From contig NZ_NPDU01000015.1 in assembly GCF_002811985.1 (NCBI RefSeq), positions 14,578-78,577 on the forward strand: 64,000 nucleotides of DNA. Reading direction: 5' to 3'. The translations under genes were made by a program, and so were the position numbers. The notes beneath the pieces were generated by a model, which worked only from the letters and a program-made list of their open reading frames with translations, was not told the DNA's origin and ran no database searches. Every line of letters starts with the position of its first letter. Positions within the stretch are counted from its first letter, which is position 1. Positions 33,861 to 42,119 of this stretch are shown piece after piece. The DNA is from Leptospira adleri (GTDB taxonomy: Bacteria; Spirochaetota; Leptospiria; Leptospirales; Leptospiraceae).

Positions 33861-33876
33861 TGTCGGACATCCGACA
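33861..33876. promoter_or_regulatory. Candidate parS site 1
   Basis: TGTCGGACATCCGACA has seven-base inverted arms around a CA centre. It shares T, G, T, A and A, C, A positions with classical parS and sits just upstream of parA. Its spacing suggests that binding would also affect the parA promoter. Confidence 0.6.
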
Positions 33877-34161
33877 TCGAATCCTTATCAAGACCGGATT
33901 TTGGATGATAAGAATTTTGATTTTTGAAAATTTCTGCGTTTTCGTGATTTAAAAAAGTGGGGTCCGATTTCGGATCCAGTGCTCTTTTTTACACAACCGG
34001 TTCTTGGAGGTTGCCTTTTTTTGAAGTCGAGTTTTCTTGAAAATGAGGAAATCAATCTTCTCTTACAGCTCCGATTCCAGATGGAGCTAAGGTTTTTTAT
34101 CTTCAATCATTTATCTTAAATTAGGTCTTTTTTCCTGGAAAAAGCGATATCGGATCGCCTT
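33877..34161. other. Spacer between two candidate parS sites
   Basis: The divergent parA and AAA+ genes are separated by about 360 bases, with a candidate parS near each gene start. Between the sites I see no gene. Promoters for both directions should be here, but I find no clear pair. Confidence 0.4.
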
Positions 34162-34177
34162 TGTCGGACGTCCGACA
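34162..34177. promoter_or_regulatory. Candidate parS site 2 (perfect palindrome)
   Basis: TGTCGGACGTCCGACA is a perfect 16-bp palindrome. It has the same TGTnnnACGTnnnACA frame as the Bacillus parS TGTTTCACGTGAAACA. It lies 24 bases before the ATG of the divergent AAA+ gene and 286 bases from site 1. Confidence 0.7.
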
Positions 34178-34201
34178 TTGCTTCTGTACTTAGTTGACAG
34201 G

Positions 34202-35566
34202 ATGCTTAATTTTAAACATATTCCCTTTGTGCATCCTTCCCTTTCTAATCTTTTGTTTTCTGAGAATTCTCCCTCTTTGCATAAAAAAGAAGAATTCTCA
34301 AAGGCATTTGAAGATTGGATTCGGCTTTCCGGCGCGCTTTGCGGAGTTCTTACTTTTAGCTTTGATCAAGGTAAAACTTTGGAAGAAGTTTCCGCCGTAG
34401 GTTATGACGATGAAGGTTTTTTTTATTCTTTTTTATCTCGTTCTACTGGGAATTTGGAGATCTTAAACCGAGAAAATTTCCCTCTTTGGTTTTCCTCCAA
34501 GGATCACGAACTCTTTGATTCTCGGGCGGCCGGTTGTTTGGTCGTGGGAATTCGAGGGGATTCTTTTTTGGACGGCTTTTTTCTGGCCGAGTTTCTGGAA
34601 AAACCCTCGGACGCGCTTCTGGCTCTTTGGGGTTTGGTCGCGCGAAAAATTTCTGAAAATTCTCTCTCGGATCTTTCGGTTCTGAAAGTTTCGTCTTCTT
34701 CCGTTCCTCGTCCTGAATTTTCTAGAAAAGAAAATCTTGGAGAATTTTTGGCGGAAATTTGCGCCGTCACGACCATTCCGGATTGGCTGAAGAGGAGTTC
34801 TTGGGTTCGAATTTTGGGGTCTTCCGGGGTCGGAAAAAAGACCCTTGGAAAGTGGATTCATCGAACCTTGAGCCCGGAAAAAGGAATTCTGGTTTTGGGT
34901 TTTTTACCCGAGCAAATTTCCAAGCTCGAAAAGTCTTTTGAAGAATGGTCTCGGATGACAAATTCCGGTACGATTTTGATCGAAGGCGCGCAGAAATTTA
35001 CTTCGGTCCAACAGAAATTCTTCTTCAAAATTCTTTCTGGAGAATCGAGTCCGTTTCGTCTCATTTTTACGGAGACGAGCGGGTCGGAACCCAACGAAAT
35101 TTTCAGACCATTTCGAGAATTTCTTCTGCAAAGGACGATTTCAGTTCCCGAATTTGCGGATCTAAATTCTTCGCAAAAAGAATCTCTGGTTCGGTTTCTC
35201 TTAGAGGAACTCAAAGAATCTTTGGGTCGAGAGGACCTTCGTCTTTCGGAGGAGAATCTTGGGAAAATTCTGAGGATGGATTTCAGTAAGAATCTTTCCG
35301 GCTTGCGCAATCTTTTGGAAGAATCTATTTTAAGCTCCTCTGGTTCCGAGATCGGAATTCTGGAAAAAAGAGAGCGTAAGGATAGAATTTTGACAATTCC
35401 GGATTCGGAGGATTTGGATCTCCGCCGGGCGGTCGAGGCCGTAGAAAGGCAAAAGATTCTTCTCGCACATAAATTATTCGGCGGGAATCAGATTCGGATG
35501 GCTAAGGCCCTTGGGATTTCCAGAGGTTCCTTACAATACAAACTGAAACAGTTGGAGATAGGTTAA
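34202..35566 (+). CDS. Degenerate enhancer-binding-protein-like AAA+ protein with Fis-type helix-turn-helix
   Basis: A protein of about 454 residues with the domain order of sigma54 activators: an N-terminal GAF-like region (about 1-160), a shrunken AAA+ domain with Walker A GSSGVGKKTLGKW, and a C-terminal Fis-like helix-turn-helix (GNQIRMAKALGISRGSLQYKL). The GAFTGA loop that contacts sigma54 is not visible, and the Walker B region reads GTILIEGAQ instead of the usual GTLFLDEI. It is therefore unlikely to be a normal sigma54 activator. TTG 34178 lies upstream in frame, but ATG 34202 is preferred. Its promoter region contains candidate parS site 2. Confidence 0.7.
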   Translation: MLNFKHIPFVHPSLSNLLFSENSPSLHKKEEFSKAFEDWIRLSGALCGVLTFSFDQGKTLEEVSAVGYDDEGFFYSFLSRSTGNLEILNRENFPLWFSSKDHELFDSRAAGCLVVGIRGDSFLDGFFLAEFLEKPSDALLALWGLVARKISENSLSDLSVLKVSSSSVPRPEFSRKENLGEFLAEICAVTTIPDWLKRSSWVRILGSSGVGKKTLGKWIHRTLSPEKGILVLGFLPEQISKLEKSFEEWSRMTNSGTILIEGAQKFTSVQQKFFFKILSGESSPFRLIFTETSGSEPNEIFRPFREFLLQRTISVPEFADLNSSQKESLVRFLLEELKESLGREDLRLSEENLGKILRMDFSKNLSGLRNLLEESILSSSGSEIGILEKRERKDRILTIPDSEDLDLRRAVEAVERQKILLAHKLFGGNQIRMAKALGISRGSLQYKLKQLEIG

Positions 35567-35569
35567 AAA

Positions 35570-36583
35570 GTGGATCTTGATTCTTTATACGAAGAGCGGA
35601 AAACCCCGGGTGGATTTTTAGTCAAAGTCCGTTTGGCGAAAATGACCTACGTGGTTTTTACCCAAAAAGGTCCGGAAGTTCCTCGAGGAGCCAAAAACAG
35701 TTCGATTGTGGTCGCTGTTCCCCGCGTGGTTTTTCTAGGGTCGGAATTCAATCTGGCTCACTTTCGTTTGGGAGAATTGAGTTTTGTAAACGTGAAGCAG
35801 GGGAAGCTCGTAATTCCTTATCAGCACGCGAATTCCGGAAACGAGGTTCGAACCATTTTTTTAAATTCGGGAAGCGACTGCGACGTCCTTCCGGTTGTGG
35901 TTTATCATTTCCAAAATAACGAAGATCTAATTCGATCCCGGGACGAAGGCGTGGAAATGCACCACCTCGTTTTGGACGAATCTTATCCCAGACAAGATCT
36001 GATTACGTTGAAGATCCGATTTCCGGCTCTCAATATGTTGATCGTTCGCAAAAAAGTTGCACTTCACAAAGCGGCGGAAGCGGCCCCCGCGGAAGTTGCA
36101 AAAGGAAAAGAATCCGGAATCGTCGATTTCAACCGGGTGCGCGCCGCGGACATCATGGATTCCGGAAATCTCAATATTCATTCCGGGAACCCGGTTTTTT
36201 TGGCTCGGATTCATTTGAGAAGGATGGATCTGGAAAAGGTGAAGCAGCTTCTTTTGGATTTTCAATTAAAGCCGGAAGAAGTCTCGTTTATCCGCACTTT
36301 TTTTTCGGTCATGATTCGCAACGAGTTTGAAAAAGAAGAACTCAAACAAGTGAAACTGAAATTGCAAAGTCTGGACGAAGGTTTTCGTTTGGCGGAATTG
36401 ATTTTAGAGATGAAGGTCCGCGAGTTTGAGATCGAGCTTGAGAAAAATTTCGGTCCCGAGATTGCGAGTATGTGTTATGCACTTTTGGAAAAAGAACAAG
36501 ACCGAGCAGAAGAGGAAGAAAAAGGGATCATTCTCTGGGAATGGAAACTCAGGGTGAAGCGGTTTTTTCGAAAGAGCGCCTGA
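35570..36583 (+). CDS. Hypothetical protein linked to parAB neighbourhood
   Basis: A 337-residue cytoplasmic protein of no known family. The N-terminal half is beta-rich ([50 protein letters not shown]); the middle contains an Ala-rich linker; the C-terminal third is helical and charged ([31 protein letters not shown]). It starts with GTG three bases after the AAA+ gene stop, with GGAGATAGG upstream, so the two form an operon. The paired layout suggests a shared function with the regulator. Confidence 0.7.
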   Translation: MDLDSLYEERKTPGGFLVKVRLAKMTYVVFTQKGPEVPRGAKNSSIVVAVPRVVFLGSEFNLAHFRLGELSFVNVKQGKLVIPYQHANSGNEVRTIFLNSGSDCDVLPVVVYHFQNNEDLIRSRDEGVEMHHLVLDESYPRQDLITLKIRFPALNMLIVRKKVALHKAAEAAPAEVAKGKESGIVDFNRVRAADIMDSGNLNIHSGNPVFLARIHLRRMDLEKVKQLLLDFQLKPEEVSFIRTFFSVMIRNEFEKEELKQVKLKLQSLDEGFRLAELILEMKVREFEIELEKNFGPEIASMCYALLEKEQDRAEEEEKGIILWEWKLRVKRFFRKSA

Positions 36584-36666
36584 ACAAAAAATCTTAAAAA
36601 AACTCTGAAAAAGGTGAAAAAAGGCTTCCTTTTTCCTGAAAAACAGGCAAATTAAAGAAAATTGCT

Positions 36667-37683
36667 ATGTTTTTTCGATCTCAATTAAAAATTCTGGCAC
36701 AAATCTTGCTTATCGGGTCGGTCTCGCTCGGTGCAGCGGGAGCTCTGTCCGCCGAAGAAAATGAGATCGCTAAAGTCTCCGAGGCCGGAGTTCATCAGTT
36801 GGAAGTGGATCGTGTTTTGTCAGTTCCGTTGGCCGGGACCTTTCAACTGGACGAGGACGATTTTCCTTTTTCAAAACAAAGTCGGCTCCGCCTTTCTCAA
36901 AAAGAAAATCCTTCACAAAGTAAAATCCAAAATTCAGTTCCGTCTATCTCTTCGGAATCTCATCTAAGAGCCGAAAGTTTCGTTGGGAAAAATTGTTTTT
37001 CCATTTCTCTTCCGGCCGATTCTAAACTGAATTCTATTTTTTCACTTTCGATTTCGAGCGAAACTTCTGATTCCAATCTCGCTCGGTTTCAGGGAATTAT
37101 CAAAAATTCTTCTTCTCCGAATTTCCAAAATAAGCCTTGGGAACAAATCGGGGTTTCTCCTTTGTCGGATCTCAACTGTCCTCTTTTTGTCTATTTCAGA
37201 GCGGATAAGAATTTTTGTTCTTCAGAAGCGGATTTTCTCGCGGAAACGATCTTAGGATTCGATTGGAGGTCGGGTGGTTTTGTGGATTTTCAATCCGAGG
37301 ATTCGATTGGAAAACCGAATTCGTATCTTGCGAATTTCGAAAATAGAATCGTGTCGGATTCTCGAGCGGATATCGCTCCTTCCGCGGAGATTGTCAAAGG
37401 ACGAAGAAGAATAGGGGATTTGCCTATTACCGGGTTCTCCTTTTGGAAAGCTGGAAAGAATTCGAATTCTTATCCTGTAACTGATGAAGAACAAAGGCTT
37501 CTCGTTTCAGGAGAAATTTCGTGGGAGTTCCTACTTTTCAAATCAAGAAAAGATATCTCTCTGCAAATCCAATGGGACGGTCGCTCTGAATCTTCTCATA
37601 AGAATAAGAATAAGAATAAGAATGATTGGAAATCGATCGTTGTTTTTCTCGAAAAACCGGTCTTGGATTCTCCGGTCGGATAA
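36667..37683 (+). CDS. Hypothetical secreted or periplasmic protein
   Basis: A 338-residue protein with an N-terminal signal peptide (ILAQILLIGSVSLGAAGALS, cut probably after LSA). The mature part is rich in serine, asparagine and lysine, has four cysteines and no recognised domain. Near the C-terminus the stretch KNKNKNKN is encoded by a six-base tandem repeat. It follows the AAA+/unknown gene pair on the same strand after 83 bases. A weak A-rich/T-rich hairpin (36618-36634) lies in the gap. Confidence 0.6.
   Translation: MFFRSQLKILAQILLIGSVSLGAAGALSAEENEIAKVSEAGVHQLEVDRVLSVPLAGTFQLDEDDFPFSKQSRLRLSQKENPSQSKIQNSVPSISSESHLRAESFVGKNCFSISLPADSKLNSIFSLSISSETSDSNLARFQGIIKNSSSPNFQNKPWEQIGVSPLSDLNCPLFVYFRADKNFCSSEADFLAETILGFDWRSGGFVDFQSEDSIGKPNSYLANFENRIVSDSRADIAPSAEIVKGRRRIGDLPITGFSFWKAGKNSNSYPVTDEEQRLLVSGEISWEFLLFKSRKDISLQIQWDGRSESSHKNKNKNKNDWKSIVVFLEKPVLDSPVG
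37598..37621 (+). repeat. Hexanucleotide microsatellite ATAAGA x4 in coding sequence
   Basis: Four exact ATAAGA units encode alternating Lys and Asn. Because each unit is six bases, gain or loss keeps the frame and changes only repeat length. Confidence 0.8.
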
Positions 37684-37730
37684 AATCTAAATTTGTTTGT
37701 TTTTCAGCCCGAGGTTGAAAATCTTTGTCT

Positions 37731-38111
37731 ATGGCTTCCAAAGTGAAACGGTCTTCTTTTCAGAAATTGCTCAACGCAATGAAAAAGATGTCTCTCGAAG
37801 TGAACGATTACGAAATCTGCAAACGTCTTGAGACGATTATGATGACCAGCAAGGAAGACCTAAGCCAAGTCGTAGTAAAGTCTCTTTTGGACAATCCAAC
37901 CGATTTCGACCCGAAAACCTTACCGGAACCCTATGGTCAGTACATAAGACATTTTGTATATATGGTAAAGAGAAATCGAAAACAGGGGATCGACACGAAT
38001 TTTGACACCCCGGCCCATTCAAAATCTTCCGAAAAGCAGAACGGATTGTCCAGCGAGTCCGTAAAATCTCCTGCAAAAAAAGCAACTCCCAAAAAAGCCG
38101 CAAAACGATAA
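37731..38111 (+). CDS. Small protein with histone-H1-like basic tail
   Basis: A protein of about 126 residues. The N-terminal 85 residues are helical and mildly basic (SSFQKLLNAMKKMSLEV, EICKRLETIMMTSKEDL), and the tail is lysine/alanine/proline-rich (SPAKKATPKKAAKR), as in H1-like nucleoid proteins. A TTG at 37725 is two codons upstream and is better spaced from GAGG than the ATG. It is the last gene of the plus-strand line that starts at the parS region, which makes a DNA-associated function attractive but unproven. Confidence 0.6.
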   Translation: MASKVKRSSFQKLLNAMKKMSLEVNDYEICKRLETIMMTSKEDLSQVVVKSLLDNPTDFDPKTLPEPYGQYIRHFVYMVKRNRKQGIDTNFDTPAHSKSSEKQNGLSSESVKSPAKKATPKKAAKR

Positions 38112-38116
38112 AATTT

Positions 38117-38135
38117 CCCTGTGCTGCGCACAGGG
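38117..38135 (+). terminator. Strong hairpin after the basic-tail gene
   Basis: CCCTGTGC-TGC-GCACAGGG forms an eight-base stem and can be lengthened by flanking TTTC and GGAAA with a bulge. There is no T-run immediately after it, so intrinsic termination is uncertain. A second hairpin AATGCCG-N6-CGGCATT followed by TT is at 38154-38173. Confidence 0.45.
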
Positions 38136-38242
38136 CGGAAATCTCAATTTTTAAATGCCGGCGCTTCGGCATTTTCGGACCAAATTCTGCGCCGAGGGCC
38201 GATTTTGATAGAACGTCGCCCAAACTAGGGCGATTGTAGAAG

Positions 38243-38258
38243 TGCCGGACATCCGACG
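38243..38258. promoter_or_regulatory. Weaker parS-like palindrome
   Basis: TGCCGGACATCCGACG differs from candidate site 1 at positions 3 and 16. It lies about 4 kb from the other two, at the far side of the unknown gene cluster. Confidence 0.4.
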
Positions 38259-38630
38259 TGCTGAAATTTGGTCATTTTGAAAGAGAATCTTAAAAAGCCC
38301 GATAAACGGCGAATAAAGAATCAAGAACTCGAGGGCAAAGAAGGCATGCCGAGGCTAACTATGTCACATAAAGACAATTGCTTATTTTTGGGCATTGCAA
38401 GAGGCGCTAATCTTAAATAGATGAAAGTAGATATTGCGATGAAGGGAGGCGGATTCGGTCCCGGAATCCAGCAAAGTGATTCCCTGCTGCGCCGTTGGTG
38501 GCAAAAATGTCGCTCCGCAATCGCAGGCAGTATTTGGCAGAAGCAAATCGCCTTTGCATAAAAGGGCCGTGTGCCCAGTTGCGGGCAGTTCGCGGGTGAA
38601 CCTTGGCATAAAAAGCGACCGGGGGATCCC

Positions 38631-38804
38631 ATGCAAAGAAAACTGAGAGCTTCTATTGTATTGAATCCTCGAGCAAAAATGCTTATAAAAGGAGCCATTC
38701 TGTCATGTGTAGGAAAAATTCCTGCTAATGCAAGGGTGTCAGGAAAAGTGTTTTACGTTCAAGAGGGTTTTCTTGAAAATAGAAAGACTTTATGGCCGAA
38801 GTGA
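38631..38804 (+). CDS. Possible small protein, 57 residues
   Basis: The ATG at 38631 has GGGGGA a few bases upstream, and the product (MQRKLRASIVLN..., ending RKTLWPK) is basic with a mild hydrophobic patch (AILSCVGKI). The frame overlaps the next ATG by 13 bases, which could give translational coupling. No family is recognised, so it may be chance. Confidence 0.3.
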   Translation: MQRKLRASIVLNPRAKMLIKGAILSCVGKIPANARVSGKVFYVQEGFLENRKTLWPK

Positions 38805-39007
38805 TTAAATTAAGGGTCCGTTGTCATGCCTGCTCCTACATGATTGAAGGCTCTGCAAGGTACGGGGCGGGACATTATGTCCCAGAAGGCGTTGATTTTG
38901 AGTTCGTGGCGATCGGAAAAATCGAAACTCCAAAAGGGCGTCGAGTAAAGGCGGAAATTACTGCAAACTGCCCAAATTGTGGCGTTAAAAATAAATGGAC
39001 AGTTTAA
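38792..39007 (+). CDS. Small zinc-ribbon-like protein
   Basis: A 71-residue product with two pairs of cysteines, RCHAC near the N-terminus and CPNC near the C-terminus, spaced as in small zinc ribbons. Between them are beta-rich residues (GVDFEFVAIGKIETPKGRR). The start ATG lies in the end of the preceding small frame. I do not know the family; proteins of this type bind zinc and often nucleic acid. It precedes a 117-base AT-rich gap and the phosphatase gene facing it. Confidence 0.5.
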   Translation: MAEVIKLRVRCHACSYMIEGSARYGAGHYVPEGVDFEFVAIGKIETPKGRRVKAEITANCPNCGVKNKWTV

Positions 39008-39124
39008 TTAAATAATAGATGGTTATTCTATTATTAAAATAGATTAAAAATAATCAGCACTATAAGATATCGATTAAAATTAAGCAAATATCATCTTCCG
39101 CTCTTGGGTCTCCGCGGAAAGAGT

Positions 39125-40510
39125 TTAAGTCTCTTTCGATCCTTTCGATAACCGCCTGAGGGTGGTTTTCTCTTTCTTCCTTTTTTTTGCGATTAGCCAG
39201 CGGTAAAACTCGCGATCTCCGAGCATGATTTGGTTTGGGCCGTGGGTTTCCGGGATTCCGTCTGTAAAAATTGCAATTCTATCTTCTTCCTTGAGTTTAA
39301 ATTCCCGCTCTTTGTAGTCCATTTTTGGGAAGATGCCGAGAACCTTTCCTCCTGGAGAAAGGAATCGTAACTTGTTTCGATCCTCTTTATGATTAAAAAT
39401 AATCCCTTTATTATGACCAGCATTGGCGTATTTGAGGATTTTTTTCTTCACATTGAGATAAATATAGATTCCGGTGATGAAGTTATCGTTGAGTTTCCCA
39501 TAGACTTCGTCGTTGACCTTTCTCAGAAGTTTTCCGGGTCTTTCCCAATAAGCGGAATTCTTTTCGAAACTGGACTTGAGAGTGTTAAAAAAAAGTGCCG
39601 CTCCGATTCCGTGGCCTGAAATATCGGCGATAAAAATTCCGTATTCGGTGCCGGAAATCCGGCGGACGGTGTAAAAGTCCCCGCCGACAGGGAGGACCGG
39701 TTTGTAGAGAATTTCGATTCTTACTTTTTCATCCGGACCTGGGAGGTCGGCGCGGAGTGATTTTTTCTGTATCTTTTCGGCTTGTCGGAATTCTTTTTCG
39801 AGGTCGAGCTTTTCCTTGAGTGTGTGTTCGTGTTCTAACTGCCGGATATCGAGCAGTTGCTCAAAACGGCTTGATATCACGTTGTGCAGCGTTTGTATGA
39901 GCGAGTCGGATTCTACTCCGAGAATTTCCGCGGAAATCAGATATTTGAGTCGGTTTTCGGCTCCGATTTTTCGCAGAAGAAAAAACTGAAAATTCTTCCG
40001 CAATAGAACCTCCGCTTCGTAAATCTGAGCGAAGTTTAAGCCCGAGCTTTCAGGAGACAAAATTCTTTGAATGACCTGTCCCGGATTTTGATACGTAAAC
40101 GGCCTTTCCTGGGCGAAAGAATACAGTTTCCAGCGATAGATCTGAAACGTATCGACCACCCTTTGCAGATTGAACGTCCATGTTTTGGAAAGACCTTGGA
40201 ACCAAGATTCCAAAAGTGAAATCCTGGAATAGTCGCGTCCCGGATGAGGATGATGAAAATTGCCCAATTCCTTAAGAATCGCGAGAATTTCCCTGTGGAT
40301 CGGGCTGAGATCGGGAAAGGAATCGTTTACAAAGTAAGATCCTGAAAGAATTTTTTGAAGAGAATACACCATGTCTTCTCTGAGGATGAAAAATAAATTT
40401 TGCCGGATTTCAAGACGATCCATGTCGGTCTGCGCGTTGGATTCTTTCCATCCTAAAAGTTTTACTTTGGATAAAAACATCTCCACTTCGAATCGAAGGT
40501 CTTCGGACAT
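39125..40510 (-). CDS. SpoIIE/RsbU-type PP2C-like serine phosphatase
   Basis: A 461-residue protein. Residues from about 240 on form a SpoIIE-type PP2C phosphatase with the metal-binding motifs PVGGDFYTV, IADISGHGIGAA and IAIFTDGIPE. The N-terminal half is helical and has no known domain (residues 1-215), ending in a linker coiled coil (EHTLKEKLDLEKEFRQAEKIQ) typical of RsbU-like enzymes. Such phosphatases act on STAS anti-anti-sigma factors; a STAS gene is present elsewhere in the window (55849-56175). The C-terminal tail is very basic. Any pairing is inference. Confidence 0.85.
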   Translation of the reverse strand: MSEDLRFEVEMFLSKVKLLGWKESNAQTDMDRLEIRQNLFFILREDMVYSLQKILSGSYFVNDSFPDLSPIHREILAILKELGNFHHPHPGRDYSRISLLESWFQGLSKTWTFNLQRVVDTFQIYRWKLYSFAQERPFTYQNPGQVIQRILSPESSGLNFAQIYEAEVLLRKNFQFFLLRKIGAENRLKYLISAEILGVESDSLIQTLHNVISSRFEQLLDIRQLEHEHTLKEKLDLEKEFRQAEKIQKKSLRADLPGPDEKVRIEILYKPVLPVGGDFYTVRRISGTEYGIFIADISGHGIGAALFFNTLKSSFEKNSAYWERPGKLLRKVNDEVYGKLNDNFITGIYIYLNVKKKILKYANAGHNKGIIFNHKEDRNKLRFLSPGGKVLGIFPKMDYKEREFKLKEEDRIAIFTDGIPETHGPNQIMLGDREFYRWLIAKKRKKEKTTLRRLSKGSKET

Positions 40511-40670
40511 CGATTCCGGAATTTCCGAAATTGCCTTTTGAATCGATTGGATGATTTCGTTTGATAGATCTTTCAGATTCTTTTCTCCCCGGAACCCGCG
40601 TTGAATTGAAAAACGACTGGAGGATTTCCGTTTTATACGAATCCTGGATTCGGACGCACAATCTCTTTCA

Positions 40671-42119
40671 ATGAATTTTACGACTCCACAGTACTTTCTT
40701 TTTTTTGCAATCGTTTGGTGTGTCCGTTGGATTCTGGCCGCGCTTTATCCGAAGCGAAACTCTTTAGTTCTCTTTTTTTTGCTCTTTATGAGTTATCTTT
40801 TTTATCTTTCTTGGGACTATCGTTTCGGTTTTCTAATCCTTTTTACGACGATTCTCGATTATTCCGTGGGCCTTGCCTTGGATTCGCAGGAAAATCTTAG
40901 AAATCGGAAGATTCTTCTCGGCATCTCTCTCCTCGGGAATTTATCGGTTCTTGGGTTTTTTAAATACTTTCACTTCTTTACGGATTCGTTCCGGATTCTT
41001 CTTTTATCTTTGGGTTGGGAAGTTTCCGAACCCGTGTTACGAGTAGTTTTGCCGGTCGGGATTTCGTTTTATACGTTTCAGTCCTTGAGTTATTCGATCG
41101 ACGTTTATCGAAAAGAAATTCCTTCGGAGAAAAATTTTCTTCACTACGCCCTCTTTCTTTCCTTTTTCCCGCAGTTGGTCGCGGGTCCGATCGTTTCCGC
41201 GAGAATTCTTTTGCCGGCTCTTCGCTCCCTTTTTAGTTGGGATAAAATTCCTCTTCGGGAAGGAATTTGGCTGATCCTTGTAGGGTTTGTAAAAAAGGCG
41301 GTGATCGCGGATCGGATTTCCGTGATTTCCGATTTCGCTTATCAATATCCGGACGATGTTTCGAGTCTTTTTGTTTGGATGGGAGTTCTTTCCTATTCCG
41401 TGCAGATCTATTGCGATTTCTCGGGTTATTCGGACATAGCGATCGGTTCGGCGCTTCTGTTGGGAGTTCGTTTGCCGGATAACTTTCGCCTTCCTTATAC
41501 CGCGAAGAGTTTTTCGGATTTTTGGAGGCGTTGGCATATTTCTCTTTCGGGTTGGCTGCGGGAATATCTCTACATTCCTCTCGGCGGAAATCGAATCGGC
41601 GGTTTGTTTACGTATCGGAATCTTTGGATCACGATGATCCTCGGCGGTCTTTGGCACGGGCCGAGTTGGAATTTTGTGATCTGGGGTTTTCTCCACGGAG
41701 CGTTTTTGGTTCTGGAACGATTTGTGCGGGATCGTCTGCATTTTCCTTGGACGGATTCTTCCTTCGCTCGAAAGGTTGCAGGCTTGGTATATCAGATTTT
41801 TGTAATTCTTTCGGTTTGCCTGATCTGGATTTTTTTCCGTTCCCGCAGTCTGGAAACTTCGCTCGGAATTTTGAAAAAACTCTTCAGCTTCTCGAACGGA
41901 ATCGAACCGACCTACACGATGCAGTCTCAATTTTTGAGCGTATTCTTCGTTTTGGCTTTTGCGACTTGGATCGGAAAAAAGGAAGAATCTTCCGGCGCGT
42001 TCTCCAGATTTCGGGAGAATCTTCACTGGTCTCTTTTCGCTTTTTTGAGTGCGTTCGGTTTTGTGATCGGCGTTGTTCTCACCGTGGAAACAAAGCCGTT
42101 TCTTTATTTCGTTTTTTGA
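40671..42119 (+). CDS. MBOAT-family O-acyltransferase (AlgI-like)
   Basis: A 482-residue polytopic protein with about ten membrane segments. The MBOAT signature is visible in [27 protein letters not shown] and in [21 protein letters not shown] with the two conserved histidines. AlgI/DltB-type proteins move acyl groups across the membrane for O-acylation of exopolysaccharides. The SGNH-like gene 1.6 kb downstream on the same strand is the usual kind of partner. It converges on and overlaps the membrane-protein gene by 16 bases. Confidence 0.92.
   Translation: MNFTTPQYFLFFAIVWCVRWILAALYPKRNSLVLFFLLFMSYLFYLSWDYRFGFLILFTTILDYSVGLALDSQENLRNRKILLGISLLGNLSVLGFFKYFHFFTDSFRILLLSLGWEVSEPVLRVVLPVGISFYTFQSLSYSIDVYRKEIPSEKNFLHYALFLSFFPQLVAGPIVSARILLPALRSLFSWDKIPLREGIWLILVGFVKKAVIADRISVISDFAYQYPDDVSSLFVWMGVLSYSVQIYCDFSGYSDIAIGSALLLGVRLPDNFRLPYTAKSFSDFWRRWHISLSGWLREYLYIPLGGNRIGGLFTYRNLWITMILGGLWHGPSWNFVIWGFLHGAFLVLERFVRDRLHFPWTDSSFARKVAGLVYQIFVILSVCLIWIFFRSRSLETSLGILKKLFSFSNGIEPTYTMQSQFLSVFFVLAFATWIGKKEESSGAFSRFRENLHWSLFAFLSAFGFVIGVVLTVETKPFLYFVF

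Larger units (their letters stand above)
38112..38630. other. Non-coding stretch with hairpins and a third parS-like site
   Basis: No credible gene is visible, although short frames exist on both strands (for example 38321-38698 on the minus strand). It begins with two hairpins, then a parS-like palindrome at 38243-38258. The stretch 38440-38620 differs in texture from its surroundings, with many GC-rich short words, and may be a remnant of a mobile element or an unknown RNA. Confidence 0.45.

Noticed and set aside
34202..35566. Calling the AAA+ protein a sigma54 activator
   Set aside because: No GAFTGA loop is visible and Walker B is altered, so only the domain order supports it.
33861..38258. 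Possibility that the parS-like sites are only members of the abundant GTnGGA-AC-TCCnAC palindrome family
   Set aside because: Not fully excluded. The parS candidates have CG or CA centres, flanking T and A, and lie at parAB, whereas the dispersed ones have AC centres; I keep them separate but flag the doubt.
38321..38698. Minus-strand frame of 125 codons
   Set aside because: It is cysteine- and proline-rich in an unnatural way, overlaps other short frames on both strands and lacks a ribosome binding site.
41037..42026. Long minus-strand open frame of 329 codons inside the MBOAT gene
   Set aside because: The product is a basic low-complexity translation of the antisense of a membrane protein and has no motif; the plus-strand MBOAT is certain.
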